Shown piece after piece: positions 21,250-33,530 of a stretch of 64,000 bases of DNA. Numbering within the stretch: the first letter of the stretch is position 1; each line of letters opens with the position of its first letter. The position numbers were made by a program, and so were the translations under genes. Origin of the DNA: Kappaphycus alvarezii (Eukaryota; Rhodophyta; Florideophyceae; Gigartinales; Solieriaceae); the NCBI GenBank assembly GCA_002205965.3, contig NADL03000464.1, positions 1 to 64,000 on the forward strand, in the 5' to 3' direction. The notes under the pieces are model-generated. The model had not been told where the DNA came from and made no database searches. It worked only from the letters and a program-made list of their open reading frames with translations.

Positions 21250-22638
21250 GGAAGGACCGGGTTCATAATAACACGTTTATTCAAGATTCATCAATACAAA
21301 GCCGCCTTTCATCCAATTCTGTAAACGTCGCACAGGAGACGGAGAGGTGGAACATACTTTACCGCCTTGCTCTCTCCAGGGGGTACTTAATTCTTCAAAG
21401 GACAAAGGAGTCGACCATATATTACTGCTTTGATTTCTCTAGGGGTAATTTAATCCTTTTACTTCACAATTATCTACCTTCTGAGCCAACCTGGACTTCT
21501 GTCTCTTCTCAGTGCCCCGAAAGGCCGTCAAATCAGACCAATAACTGGAAAACAATCGCTTTCAGGGACTTATCCCATTTTGTTTCCAGTTCCACCTTTG
21601 TTTGCCTTGCATACTTCCAATCATATCTATTGGGAACCCGAAACTTGCAGATATGATTTTCTGATAGCCTTTGAGAATTTTTTCCAGATTTAATGCCTAA
21701 ATTTGAGCACTCAAATGTATATGATATCCTCACCCAGAGTAAGTGATACAGAATGATGCGATTTTTATTCTTTACGTCATTGGTATAGACATTTAAGTCG
21801 AAAAAAAGTTGCGAAGTTCAATCAATGAGTGTTACACGTGTTCGGATCTGGAATAGTATGCGTTTTCCTTATTTTAATTTTCTGAGTTGCTTTGTCCTAT
21901 TTTTATCGCTTAGGATCTGTTCCATCTCTCTTCTGGTTTTATTTTTTGTGAACACCACCGTACCGATTCTGAAATAAACCTAAATAAAAATGAGAATGAG
22001 CGATTCTTTCGCAATCCCGTTCTCTCTACTCTTTGCAGCCATTACGCTTCAATTTTGTACGAATATGTTTTCTAAAGTAATTTTCAATATCACACTATCG
22101 TTCGATCGCCTTCTTCAGTTACCAAATTAGAAGGGAGGGAATTGGGGTGCTTTACTAATTAGGGATGTAGGACGGCTATTTTTCAAAGACTAGGGGAGCA
22201 AGTATGTTCATTAGAGAGACAAACTAGAAGTGACAGTGCGATACGGTATGGTGCTGTCACAAGAATCTATCACATTCTAATGATGCAGCAAACGTTATAC
22301 CACCTGAAAATAGGTGGTACTTCTTGCTACATATCCAAGCCCTTGTATTCACATATGTATACATGTCGTGATTCCAACGATGGTCCACCATAGGTATCCA
22401 GGCTCCAATGAACCGTAGCTCCGTGGGTATTACGTATTTCGCCGAAGTAGATATAACAAAGGAATACTATGTGTTTGTTGCCCAAGAGTAGTTTACTTTG
22501 GGAAGCATGGGACTGTCTTGTATAGACAATTGTAAAGTGTATAGAAACGCACGGACGACAGTCGACCTTACACATAACGTGCTGAATGCGCAATATTCCC
22601 CTTAAAAGTCGCATGAACTAAAAATGCAACAGACCATC
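21250..22638. other. Unassigned stretch between family A copies 2 and 3
   Basis: The longest frame (21195-21656, +) shows no motif that I recognise. Part of this may belong to the family A unit, but alignment with copy 1 fades beyond about 21240. Confidence 0.4.
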
Positions 22639-23075
22639 TGATAGGGTAAAAATAGCGCCAATGGAAAAGGGAACCACCAACTACCGGATATGGGAGTCGT
22701 TGCGAGCGACTAAAGTGCCACAGCAAACGTTAACCGGCTATGGAGAGGAGTGGGGGTGAAAGCTGAGTGACTGCTCTAATAGCCGAATCTAAAGGGGCAG
22801 GCTCTACTACCTATGTGACTGGCATAAGAAAACCTTCTTTGTCTGAAGTTGAATATCAACTTCCTAACTATTTGGGACTGGACTTGAAGTTGTCTGCCAA
22901 CTTGCTTTCCGTCTTGTGGAGGAATCAATTTACTTAGCTTATATGGACTTTTTCCCCAAACTAAAATCTCTACAAAACTGGTAGATGCACCAGAAAAAGT
23001 TGGAAAAGACTTCAAGTGGACGCAAAGAGTTTGACAAAAGATACTTGAAAGAAACTGAAAAAATATTTTCCTCAA
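22639..23075 (-). repeat. LTR-like repeat, family A copy 3
   Basis: Begins TGATAGGG at 22639, the same terminus as copies 1 and 2. It contains TTGCGAGCGAC, GGGGCAGGCTCTACTACC and the TGAAGTTGTCTGCCAACTTGCTT block of the LTR in reverse orientation. Confidence 0.65.
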
Positions 23076-23640
23076 AATCTTCATCCTTTAGATCAAAACC
23101 TAGCACTTCCCTTAAGACATCATAAGTGCCCATGGTCAACCTACATATACCTGCAGATGGCCCAAAATTTTCCGCCCATTCCTGCAAGGAATTTATCTCA
23201 CCTGAATCCCCCCCAACCGGATCCATGGCCTGTAACACGTAGTCCAACCAGTTCTTTCTTTCCTTTTTCCATATGGGCCCGTTCAAAGCCCCCTTCATCG
23301 TCTGCATACTCCTCATCTTCCTCTCCTTCCTCCCTGGTCTCCTCTTTTTCTTCCTCCTCTCCAGACTCGTCGTCAGCCTTCCCTTGTTCCATCTCCTAGA
23401 CCAGCTCGGGGGCCACCCACTCCTCGAAGCACTTCCATGCCTTTCCATCATCCTCCCCAGAGTCCCCCCCTACCGATTACTGTGCTTCGATCTCAACCAG
23501 GTGACGAGCAACGTGCTCTGTCAATCTTTTCCTGGTTTGGCGACGGAGGTAGTCCCCGACGTCGATTGGGCCGTAAGGGAGTAACGGAGAGACGATGATA
23601 GGGCGAGGGTGACGTTTTTTGCAATGGGGCGGGAGGGAGG
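23076..23640 (-). pseudogene. Acidic ORF, family A copy 3 (diverged)
   Basis: The minus strand shows PIDVGDYLRRQTRKRLTEHV near 23510-23570, then a Glu-rich tract (EEEEKEETREEGEEDEEYAD near 23310-23370), and VLGFDLKDEDFEEN just before the LTR-like repeat. The layout of basic DYxRR segment, acidic tract and acidic tail beside the LTR matches copies 1 and 2. Frames are interrupted. Confidence 0.45.
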
Positions 23641-23649
23641 GAATCGGTG

Positions 23650-24157
23650 CATAATGGCTGCCAAGGGGGGTGCGAATTGTCGAGCCTTTGTTGTAGTAGG
23701 GACGAAGATAAAATTTAGGTGGCACATAAAACGTTTAAATAGCGCCAAACGGTTCGGATTGACAGGCCCACTGAATTAAAAAAGTAGGCGAAAATTGGTC
23801 CTGTAGTTGGATTTAGTGAACCCGCCCTAAAACGGTGATTTATGGCGAAATCGTGTGTGGAAATAATGCTTAAGGAAAAAGATATTTATGAGTGAGGAAG
23901 CGCAAATAAATGGAGAAGACTAAAAGAATTACCATGAACGGGGAAGGTAATCGCTCATAAAGAGAGAAGCTAGAAAAAGGATATAGTATAAAAAGGTGTA
24001 AAATTCGTGACGCAAAAGAAAAAGTAAGTGAAGGTAGAAACAAAGGAAAAGGGAATGAGGAGAGAGGCGTAGAAGGGACAGACTTTCTGCGTGTAAAGAT
24101 AATACCTCCAGTTTCTCGCATAACACCATCCAAGTAACTATGAGATAAGTAGCAAAA
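23650..24157. other. Intergenic, nothing recognised
   Basis: Mixed composition with CT-rich minus-strand frames but no recognisable coding or repeat feature. Confidence 0.5.
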
Positions 24158-24484
24158 ATGCTCCCTATGCCCGTAGGCCGCGTTGTCCCGCACCAGGCGT
24201 CATCACGTGTAGAAATGATTCCGAAAAAAGGAGTCCGTCATCCGCTATGTTCTGCTATTCGAACGATTTTCCGTTCCCTGGTTCTCGATATTCTAAGTGA
24301 CCTTGGAAATCCCGTCCAAGCCGTCTTGGCCTTCCTTGCTTCTCCTTTTGTCCGCCGCGGCGCGATCTCCTCCTTCGAATATCTCCGACACCTGACGACA
24401 CTGTCCTCTGTGACCCTACTAGATACGGTTCACGCCGTTTGTCGCCGATCTTCAGCTATGGCCCCTCCTAACAGTGGTCACTGA
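24158..24484 (+). pseudogene. Retroelement C-terminal nuclease-like tail fragment
   Basis: The last ~70 residues resemble the end of the 31804-32364 ORF. A Leu/Ala/Val helix pattern (LTTLSSVTLLDTVHAVCRR against VTTLASLVLQLTAHAVSRR) stands at the same distance from the stop. The nuclease strand is not clearly present, so this is a truncated copy. Function is inferred only through the longer paralogue. Confidence 0.4.
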
Positions 24485-25059
24485 TTATCCCAATAAGGAT
24501 TTCTCCTCTCCTTTTGTAAGCACGTTCCCCAGCGTCAACAGACTGTCCAAAGTCTTCCTTATTTTTTTAACAAATAATGGTTTGTCGTGATGCGAAATAG
24601 GAGAGGGGGTGCCAAATTGAGATTTGACAGAATAAGAGACCAGCATCCCCATGAAATGGAATGCAAGCAAAAGAGCGCTTTCGCAACACTTGATCTGACG
24701 GCGTAGCCCTATTGCTGCTGAATAAGTAGCGCGGCGGTGCTGCATTGCTGCCCGGATCTAAAATGTGCTTAGCGTAAGCTTCTAGATCTCGTCGCGAGCG
24801 TTGAGGGGGAACGCGAAGGTTGTTTTGGCAGAAGGCATGAATTTCCAGTTTACATGGAAGGACCGGTCGCATCAGGAGGCTGACCCGATGGATTCATTTT
24901 TTAAGTCTAGAGTTTGGGTGTTGCACCAGGATCCCCAGATTAAAATAATAAAATGGTAATGCTGAAGCAAAAGGATAAATCAAAAAATTTACGCGCGAGC
25001 ACTGGGTACGCCAATTCTTGCTCCAGAGGTACAAAGTTTGTAAACGACGACAGCCAATA

Positions 25060-25320
25060 TGTCGCACTATCCCTGGATGCGGTGCGGAATACAGAGCAGA
25101 GAAGATATCAATCCTTTATCGCGACCTCTACTAGAGGTAGGCTCGTGCCTGTGCCAATCTCCACTCTTGGAGGTTGGCACCTGGATGCATGCGCGGTGCT
25201 AAATGACGTGGTAAGGAACGTGGTCGTGAGGGCAATAGAGAGCTACGGAAAGATTCACGGGGTTTTGTTGCAAAGGTACGCTGCACCAGCCGTCATATCG
25301 TGGGGAATGATGAGGTAGTT
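25060..25320 (+). pseudogene. Retroelement C-terminal tail fragment, close copy of 7870-8100
   Basis: Nucleotide identity with 7885-8080 is high by eye. The translation keeps LDAVRN, RRYQSFIATSTRG, VPVPISTLGGWH and LNDVVRNVVVRA. It is followed by the repeat B tail at 25340-25540, as at the left end. The N-terminal nuclease strand is not preserved. Confidence 0.5.
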
Positions 25321-25340
25321 TACTTCGTCGTCTGACACTT

Positions 25341-25568
25341 CTAGCGAGGGGAATCTAAGCCGTCATATCCAGAGCGGCCCGCTTGATTGCTGGCCTTCAG
25401 GTTGCCTCTTAGAGAGCGTAGTTTCTCCCCTACTACTGTGTCGGAATGCCCTCTTGGGTCGATAGTTATTGTCTGGAGTGTTTTGGGATAATAGAGTCGA
25501 GAGACGAATGTATCCTGCAAGAGTAAAACACCATACTTTTTACAAGAGACATGCGAGATACAACTCAT
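25341..25568 (-). repeat. Repeat B tail, copy 2
   Basis: The minus-strand frame reads KYGVLLLQDTF, LYYPKTLQTITIDPRGH and DTVVGEKLRSLRG. The same words, slightly changed, are at 57271-57558 and in fragments at 8140-8275. The product is unknown. The recurrence of a protein-like pattern on one strand is the main evidence that it was coding. Confidence 0.45.
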
Positions 25569-25599
25569 TCTCGCAGCAGCTCCCGTCGGGTGCAGCAGT

Positions 25600-26280
25600 C
25601 ATGAATTGGTGGTAGTCATTTGAGGCGTTAGTTCCCGGGAATTGCAGCGAGAACATTATTAGCTTTAAGCATATTTTCTTCTCCATATATTTTACTAGTC
25701 CCCTCTACCGGTCCGTAGAACACTCTTCTTTAGCAAAAGTCTGTCGCAAACTTTACCGCAAACGGCGCGATTACTATTTGAAATCCAATGCCTATTCAAC
25801 TAGCTATGTCAGTCCCTATGCAGCGAAGCTACTGACGAATAGGCCTAACGAAAATTTAGTCTTGCAATGATTGTTTGCGTATCGAATCTGTGGTGAAAGC
25901 GGTAAGGTCCTCTCGTTGAAGCGAACGTTGAATGGTTTCAGTGGTGGAAAATCAAGTCTTGTTGACAAAAAGTAGGATGATTAAGACCACTAGTAATTTG
26001 GAGACTGGCGGTAGCATCGCGGATGGAATCTCTAGGATATGTGGTTGCATTTACTCTCTGATCTCACGGGAACTAACACTTGGTTATGTGATTGTATCAT
26101 TCGAGGGCATTTTTTTGAGGGCTACCAATTGAATACGTTTTGCCGTTTTTTAACGTTCAAACGAGCCACTCATCGATCGAACTCGTTCCAAACCCTTGCA
26201 AAACCCTGATTCCACCCCTCAAAAAGTTGGAAGTTGGTGGACAATATTTTTGCCCTAGTCAATACCACAACACATCGTCA
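25600..26280. other. Intergenic, nothing recognised
   Basis: Only short frames with no recognisable motif. Confidence 0.5.
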
Positions 26281-29200
26281 CGCAAAAATGTCACGCAGTA
26301 GCCAGTGATCGAGGAAGCATACACATCTGTGCATACTGTACCGCAGTACTGCAGCTTTCAATCCAGCACCGTATATTCTTTGAATAAACAAGGATCCCTT
26401 TGCTTGGCCGGTGTTTCGTCCTGCTGGCATTTAAAACAATTTGGTCCCCATCCAAAGGAACCTCGACCGTCGTACTGGCGCAAGCTGCATGACAATCGCT
26501 TCGTTCTGGGTCCAACCCGAATGCTATCATTCTCTATTCTTTGACGAATCCTTTTACCTGGTCCAGTGTTGCAGTCGTTATTTTTCTTAATCTTTAACCT
26601 TTACTTTACCTCAGACATGCGGTATGCAGGTGCAACATGCGAAGTCCTGAATATCCGTTATTTTCCTCGTGTACCTCCATGCCAAGACTGGTCGTACTGT
26701 ACTTAACCCTGTGGTTCTGTAAGGTTGTGCGGGATTCAGCGAATCCCGTACTCCAAAATTCCTTTCAATAAAACAAGTCGTAATTAAAAATATTTTTCAA
26801 GGTAAATTTTTTATTGGCGAAAGTTCGGCTCTTGGCAGTCTTGGTACTCAACAAAACAAACCCTCGAGGGAACCATGACTATCCGTCAAAATCAAGCAGC
26901 CACCATCACACTAATCCACTCTAGCAAATAAAGCACTCAGATTTCAGTACCGCCGTTGCCGCTTACAAACTAGCCCTTCATACATTCCCCGTAGTACAGT
27001 GCCAAGATATCCATCCAAGGGACAGCGACCTACGGAAAGCCATGCCAGAAGTAGCACTCATACTGTATGTTATCAGGCATGTGTTGGAAACCTTGCATAA
27101 TTTCCACTAGTATCCAGTAGCCAGAAGAGTTTTTCACTGCGGACATACATCATAGATGTACATACTGTACAGCTCAATCTCAGTTTGGCAACAGTATTGC
27201 ATCCACCACCTCGGCACCAATCACAGTCTACGACACATCTTGCAAATCAAATGCAATTGCATCTGTCAAACCCTAAGCAGAAAGATTCCACTGGGTCTCC
27301 AGAGGTGAAGCTTGGCCCTGTCTCATCAGAAGAACGAGTCTCTGGCGCGAGGTTGCGGTAAGGAACAGTATCTTTTCCTGACAAAGGCAACAAAGCAACA
27401 AAGCATTCGAACATATGCGCAGTAAAAGGTACAAATGAGCCACATTGGTTGCAAGCCGATGAAAAACAGTTCCCACGGAATTGGAGCGCTGGAGATTTGC
27501 AACAAAATATCTGATTGGGAGCCGTTTGCTGAGTTTTCGGTACAAATCCTACAGAAGCAGCACAGGGAGTTTAAATTTTTTGTGATCAAATGTCGGTCCA
27601 GTTTTGTAGACGGACTATGGGGATGGAACTAATTCTAGAGGAAGAAGCGAGAAGTATAACTCTTGTAGAACGTAGGATTAAAGAAGTTTGAAACTGCACC
27701 TGCACGTAAGAGGGCTCACCATCTGAACCCGCAAACAGTTCTCCAACTAAAAGCTTGTCATGAAGAGGAGGAAACGTGCTTATGTAACTATCCAAATGTG
27801 TCATAGAACAAGATTGCTGCCTACTTTAACCGTAAGGCCATGAGAAAATAAAATATTACTTCTTTCAAGTGGGATACTGTAGATCTCGTGATGTCATCGT
27901 ACAGTAAGGTGTGTTGTACCGGTGAAACATTGGCATCCGAGTTGCACAGTATGACTCCACAAACATCATAGCAAGTTTTCATTCCCTATTCTGAAACGGA
28001 TGGGGTATTTATACTGCGGCAGTCACAACATCCCCTTTGTTTTTCAGTACAGTATGGTGATCTACAGTCAGCTTTGTGATTTGCAAAATAGCAATCTCCA
28101 AAAAAACTTTCAGATTGCAGAGTTGTTATCGCTAACTCCAGCCTCCGAAAGAATTGCAAAATTGTTCTTTAAAGCTTAGATAGTTTCTTCCAGTAGAAGT
28201 ATCGAAGGAACTTTGTCTTACCTGCTCCAATGTGACTATAGGTAATACGAAAGTGAGGTGAATCAACGAGGAAGGTATGAAGAGGAGAGAGTTGGCTTCC
28301 TCCAACTGTAAAAATGCCATTTAAAAGTGACCGTTGGGTCTGCACGACCAGTTTTTACTGAATGCCTTGCATCAGGTACTCTCTACAGAACGCTATCAAC
28401 TGCTTGTCGAACCTTACCACTAACACTCCACCACTGCCGCCGCAGACAGCAGAAGGTGTTCAGAGATCACGCTTCTGATTTCTTCCCTCAGTATCCAGCA
28501 CCCTCCATCGCAACCGTCACCGGTACTGAGCCACACTCGGCCAGACCCCCCACCACTGACCCCTGCCCCGTCGCGGTTGACACCACCATCGTGTCCCCGT
28601 GTAAATCCACCACAAGCAAAAGGCCATCTTACTCGTCGGGGGTACAACCGAGATCGCGCTCCGTGATAGGCCGCGACCTCGGGGGCGAAAAGGCTGGACG
28701 ACCCCTTGCATCGACTAACTGGCCCACTACGCACACCTTACTTTAAATTCCAGTGTGGTGCCTTTGGCTCCCTGGGTGCACTGTCCAAAGTCGCCGGTTG
28801 TCAGATTGGTGGAGTTTTCATGGGTATCGCGCGCCGATTTTTTTGCAAGTTCTCGTACGGTCGGCAAACGGATGTGTTAGCGCGTTAGCTTTGTGTATTG
28901 GTTGCCTGCCTGTACAGTAGTGATTTCCGTCTTGTCCCGACCCCGATGCACGCCACTGACATGGCATATCCGGTACAGTACTCTCCAACTGTAACAAGGT
29001 CCGTCAGGTCAGTGCATTTACCAAAATCTGTGCCATACAAAAATAACTTACTTGTATTAAAAGTTGGTATGATAGAGTTGATTGGTTGTTTCAAGATATT
29101 ACCATTCTGTAGTACTGTAAACACTCTATAATGTTGAGAACGAATGAGAATTTTTATTTGCCCCTAGTGCTAAATTATACTGTAAATATGTACAATAGGC

Positions 29201-29650
29201 ACAAGCCTTTACTATAGCCATAGCACGAATCTTCCAAATAAACTTGCATGATTTCTGGTTGTCATAAGAACCCTAATTTCATGAGGGCCAACCGCTTTTT
29301 TCAGATACTGCAATACTGTACAGTACTGTACTGTACAATATGGCCATTAGCTACAACCTGCCCTCGCAGCAGGTGATATGTATCTTCGCAAAACCCACCC
29401 TCGCGAAAGGGTGGGGTTTGCAAGGATGGGTTGGTGTACTGTACTTTATTGCAGCATCGGCTGGTTTCACATTAGCCTTGTGAGAGTTCCGCCTGACTCT
29501 TTTTTCCTTTTCAAACCCTCCAATACACAGACCTGCCATTCCAGTCTCGGGAAATATTCGTCCTACATCACTCATCAGTGAAGCACCCCAAACTCCCCCA
29601 TACAATATTGAGCTGTACTTCTCTGCACACTACGTTCTCTCCCTACCACG
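26281..29650. other. TACTGTAC-rich segment, possible fragmented host genes
   Basis: The words GTACAG, CTGTAC and TACTGTACAGTA recur at about 26336, 26696, 26994, 27162, 27900, 28049, 28912, 28973, 29113, 29318 and 29437. Minus-strand frames at 27273-27804 and around 28420-28734 look moderately protein-like. They could be exons, with a candidate acceptor CTTCTGTAG near 27555, but I cannot assign a product. A near-perfect hairpin lies at 29388-29421. Confidence 0.3.
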
Positions 29651-30800
29651 TTGTCAGTTCTCTTTCTCTCGAGTTTGTCGAGACCAATATGCCGAATCAC
29701 CGAGGCCTGAAATCCCGCCGCTCCGGCAGCCTATGCTCACCTTGTTCAAAGATTTCCATCCTGTACGGTACCCATCAAAAAAATTGCCTGGGTCGCCCTA
29801 GCATTACGCGATCTTGTTTGCTTATAGTAGCTGGTTCTTCAATCCAAGGAAATACCTCTTCCGAGATTTGTCAAACAGCCAATTTGCTTCTTGCACTGGA
29901 AGTCCCATTCCTTACGAGCGCTTTCGCGCTCTTACTTTCATCCTGATGAACAGCTGGTATGCTGAACATGTACGACTCGATCAAGTCCGATGAATCTGAC
30001 CACCGGCTTACACATCCCTCCGCCTATCCAACTATCAAATCATAGATTTCAATTGCAGTGGAATAACCCGCATGCCTCCTACGCTGTTCGTCTCCACTTG
30101 ATACTACAGAACATCCTCTTAGCGCGCACGACAAACCTTCAGTCATTTTCTACTGCCGAATGTCCCGCCATGCAATCCACGCATTTACCAAGCTGATTTC
30201 AAACAGACTAGCACCCCGGGGTTCGAGCAACTCACGCGGTACCTTGGCCTCTTTGGCCTGTGCGCCTTCATTCAGCGTCCGGCAGGCCCCTTTACCGACG
30301 CGATATCTCCATCAGCTGGTCAGGGTTCGGCGTCGAAGCTGCTGCGATATCATCTGTTATTCTCTCTCCTGGCTGGTCAAGACCCCCAGTTCAGCTTTTC
30401 AACAAGAGCTATTATTCCTTCTCGGCACCGCCTATCTTCCGGAAGACATCCTTGTGATCAAAGCACAGCCCATACCCGGGGGTTACCACTACAAGCGTAC
30501 AGTGTACCATTTCAATGTTCGCTTCGCCTATACTCCAGCTTCGATTCTTTATGCCGATAGAACGCCTGCTGGAGTAAGTAAAGTATTGGATGCTGGCAGG
30601 CTGCGGATATTTTGTTATTTCCCATGTGTACTGTTTTTAGTCTTTGCCTTTCAATGCATCAGAACTTGGTGCTGTGATGTTCGATACCATCGGTGCTTCT
30701 TCTACATTTTCACAAGAAAAGGAAATAGTCGGATGCCTTCTTGCCAATCTAACTGCACTGTCAAAGAATTCTGTAGTAGTTGTTAATTATGTCGTTTTCC
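29651..30800 (+). pseudogene. Decayed coding-like stretch, unassigned
   Basis: Several plus-strand pieces look like protein across changing frames, for example NPRKYLFRDLSNSQFA and PYERFRALTFILMNSWYAE near 29840-29970, and FEQLTRYLGLFGLCAF near 30215-30262. A retroelement origin is likely from the surroundings, but none of the pieces carries a catalytic motif that I can name. Confidence 0.25.
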
Positions 30801-30848
30801 TCTTGCTGCTCTAGATACTAGCGATCTGCAATGCGGGAAAAATTTTCA

Positions 30849-30879
30849 AGCCTTCAATGTTTTGCATACATTGAAGGCT
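30849..30879. repeat. Perfect 12-bp inverted repeat
   Basis: AGCCTTCAATGT and its exact complement flank a 7-nt loop. Function is unknown. Confidence 0.6.
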
Positions 30880-31803
30880 ATTTCCCGAGAGGGAGGAGGC
30901 ATATGTATCTAGTTAGAGTGCGAAGGAGGAGAAACTCTTACGAGCTGGCGCGAGGCCATCATGATTCGTCAGTTGTGCACGCCGTGTTGCTATTTTGAAA
31001 AAGGGCATCTGATTTACAGAGAGTGCCATCATGAATCACTCCCACGTGCATATCCTCTCAAATACATGTACAACAGAACTGAACGAAAAAAAGCTCAGTA
31101 AAAAGGAGATCACAATTGGAGTAACAATTGGCTTGGCCAATACGGTATCTACGCTCCGGTACAAATTTACTGGGTTCCAACCCACATTTCTACCACAGTA
31201 AATTAACCCCCCATTTCCCCCAAAAGGAGATTGACAGCTGCGCGGGTCTGAGTCTGTTTAGCTAAGAATACAGTGTAATAAGTAAATGCAAACCTCTATC
31301 TAGATGGTTCTCCAGAATAGTATTGCTTCCAAAGTGCAGTTTCTCATTTTGGCATGGATAGGCAGAGCTACGGATATGAGGTAGGCCACAATACTGTAAA
31401 CTAGTGGTTTTTTTTGCAATACAGTCTTTGAACAGTCTGTACCGGGTACAAAACTTTCAAAGACAAAAATGCCTGCAGACGCGACATCCCAGGCGAATGA
31501 GGGCCTGGGTGTCTTACCGCACAGTGCGCGAATTTAGAACAGCACCACCACAAGATATTATCGTTTACTGGCAAAGAAATGGCCGTTCTCGATAATTTGC
31601 ACGTCGATCGGGCCGCAATGTCAAGGCCCTTAAAGATTTATAAACGCTGAATCGAATGTGTCTGGAACATAGTTGTTATGAACTATTGGGTAGGCGATAT
31701 TAGAGTATCACCAGGAGGTTCTATATCGCATAAAAAATGAAATCGTAGTATTTAGTATTTACCCAAGCTCGACCCCCGCCCCTCCTCGACCCACTCGGGA
31801 GAC
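30880..31803. other. Intergenic, nothing recognised
   Basis: No convincing frames, apart from poorly supported short ones. Confidence 0.5.
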
Positions 31804-32364
31804 ATGCTATCCACTGCCCAGAAATGGAGGGTTTCCTCCGACGCCACAACCACCTTCGAGACAAACTGTATACCCCTCTCCGACATCCTTCTGTACTGTT
31901 GCGCCCGAAGCTCGAATATACCTTCCCCTGCGAAGCCCCCCCTCCCGTACTCGGAACGCCGCCGAATGGACATCCTCATTGATGACATCGAATTCTCCTC
32001 ACTTCCCTGCGCACTTGACGTCTTCATTGCAAGCCCCTACACCGCATGGGCCATCTCCCACTCTCGCAAGACCTCCGGAGGGGCTACCCTGCCCATTGAA
32101 GCCTCGAAAACTGTGCATTACGCTGCCCTCTGTGGGACGATACAAGCCCAATTCTATCCTCTTGGATTCGATACTCACGGAGCCATCGGCAAACCTGCCC
32201 GTGAGGCCCTAGCCAAAGTCCCCTCCTTTTTCGCACTCCGCCGCAGGAAAACCCCATCTGATGAATACTACCGGTTGGTCACCACCCTCGCCTCTCTCGT
32301 TCTACAGCTGACGGCTCATGCCGTATCTCGCCGTGCTTTGTCTCTCACATCACCTGATGCTTGA
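31804..32364 (+). pseudogene. Retroelement C-terminal restriction-nuclease-like domain
   Basis: An intact 186-codon frame that is probably the end of a longer, missing polyprotein. RRRMDILIDDIEF followed by CALDVFIASPYTAWAI gives the D-x-I...D-V-x-x-x-x-P layout of a PD-(D/E)XK-like strand pair. Then come KTVHYAALC, FYPLGFDTHGAIG and a helical end (YYRLVTTLASLVLQLTAHAV). This order (nuclease strands, KxxxY, P-x-xFDTxG, helical tail) is what I expect at the C terminus of algal and fungal RT polyproteins. No RT core is seen upstream. The frame ends 16 nt before a Tc1/mariner relic. Confidence 0.5.
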
Positions 32365-32380
32365 GTGACCTAGCTCGGTT

Positions 32381-33530
32381 TAGTGACCATTTAATAAAAG
32401 CGTATGTTTATTTGTTAGTATTTAAGCATAATAAGTAGTCTGGACAACCTTCAGTAGCTACAAGAAGCACATCCACAGCAATTGAGTGTCAAAAACGTGG
32501 GAAAAGAAAAGCAATTAAGCGAACAAGAGAAACGATCAATTTTGGCTTTAGATGGGGAGGGCCTAAGCTTCTGTGCCATTACAAAGCGCATTAACAGAGA
32601 AAATAACGATATTTCAAGGTTTCTAAAGGACAAGAAATTCTATGGGAACAATCAAGACACGAAGAATAACATAAAAATATCCGCGCCTACTGTTTGGGAA
32701 TAAACAAGGGGCGCATCTAGGACTGGGACGTCAGAATCACAAAAAAACTGAACTGGATCTGTTAATCAGTACACGTCGCATTCAGAAAACTAAAAATTAT
32801 TCAGAGAGCTTATAAAGAAGGTGAAGAGAACACAACCTTTGACCAAGGACCATAAATTAGCGGGTGTTGATCGAAGGAGTGGGCCCGATAGCATCGAAAT
32901 AGATCCACACATGAATGGGGGTCGGTTTTCTGGTCTTATGGAAAAAGTTAAATCTACACGGACCAAACAGGTTTTTTCACTACTGGCATGATATCCGTAA
33001 AACTAAATTTGTACTATCTGAGAGGAGAGGAAGAGGTAGAGGAGTGGCAGTTTGGGTTTTGCCTTAGGCTACTGTTTTCTGATCTTTCTATTTTTCAAAG
33101 AAATCAAGACAGTCTGTAGTACTGTGCTATTTTGGAGAACGTCACACTTCCTTTTACAGAGGATAAGATGCTGTTTGGATAGATTTTTGTGCAGGATAAT
33201 TCATCCATTTAAACATCACACATGTCATCGTGGTTGATGCAGAGCATTTTCCATTTTATATCATGGCCTGGGCGATCTGCAGACTTGAATCCTATTTAAA
33301 ACGTCTGAAAAGGATATTTTGAGGGCCTTTTACGATAAAAAAATATACAATTTTGCTGTTAAGGAGCTTAAAGACACTGTACTGAGCTAATAGATAAAAT
33401 AGATGATAATTTGATCAAAAAACTACTTCGTAGAATGAAAAAGCGCTTTGCAAATTGCTGGAGAGTCAACGTGCTAAAACAGGCTATTTAGTTTATTTAT
33501 CAATAAAAAAATTCTGTTTAGTGCACACTG
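32381..33530 (+). mobile_element. Tc1/mariner DNA transposon relic
   Basis: The right end, read in reverse, starts CAGTGTGCACTAAACAG. The left end near 32381 (TAGTGACCATTTAATAAAAG) fits the same loose Tc1-type terminal pattern, although the inverted repeats are eroded. A transposase relic lies between them. The span of about 1.15 kb suits a shortened Tc1 element. A TA duplication cannot be confirmed. Confidence 0.6.
32482..33430 (+). pseudogene. Tc1/mariner transposase relic
   Basis: The N terminus (32482-32703) reads KEKQLSEQEKRSILALDGEG then CAITKRINRENNDISRFLKD, a Tc3-type HTH. Downstream in other frames are LTKDHKLA, YWHDIRKTKFVLSERRGRGR and VAVWV (about 32970-33060). QDNSSI and SWPGRSADLNPI follow near 33190-33300, matching the QDNAxxH and WPxxSPDLNPIE blocks around the second and third catalytic residues. 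Many stops; dead. Confidence 0.7.

Noticed and set aside
21195..21656. A 153-codon plus-strand frame as a host gene
   Set aside because: No recognisable domain, low-complexity ends, and adjacent to decaying family A sequence.
30849..30879. Inverted repeat as a bacterial-type terminator
   Set aside because: No T-run and a eukaryotic context; kept only as an inverted repeat.
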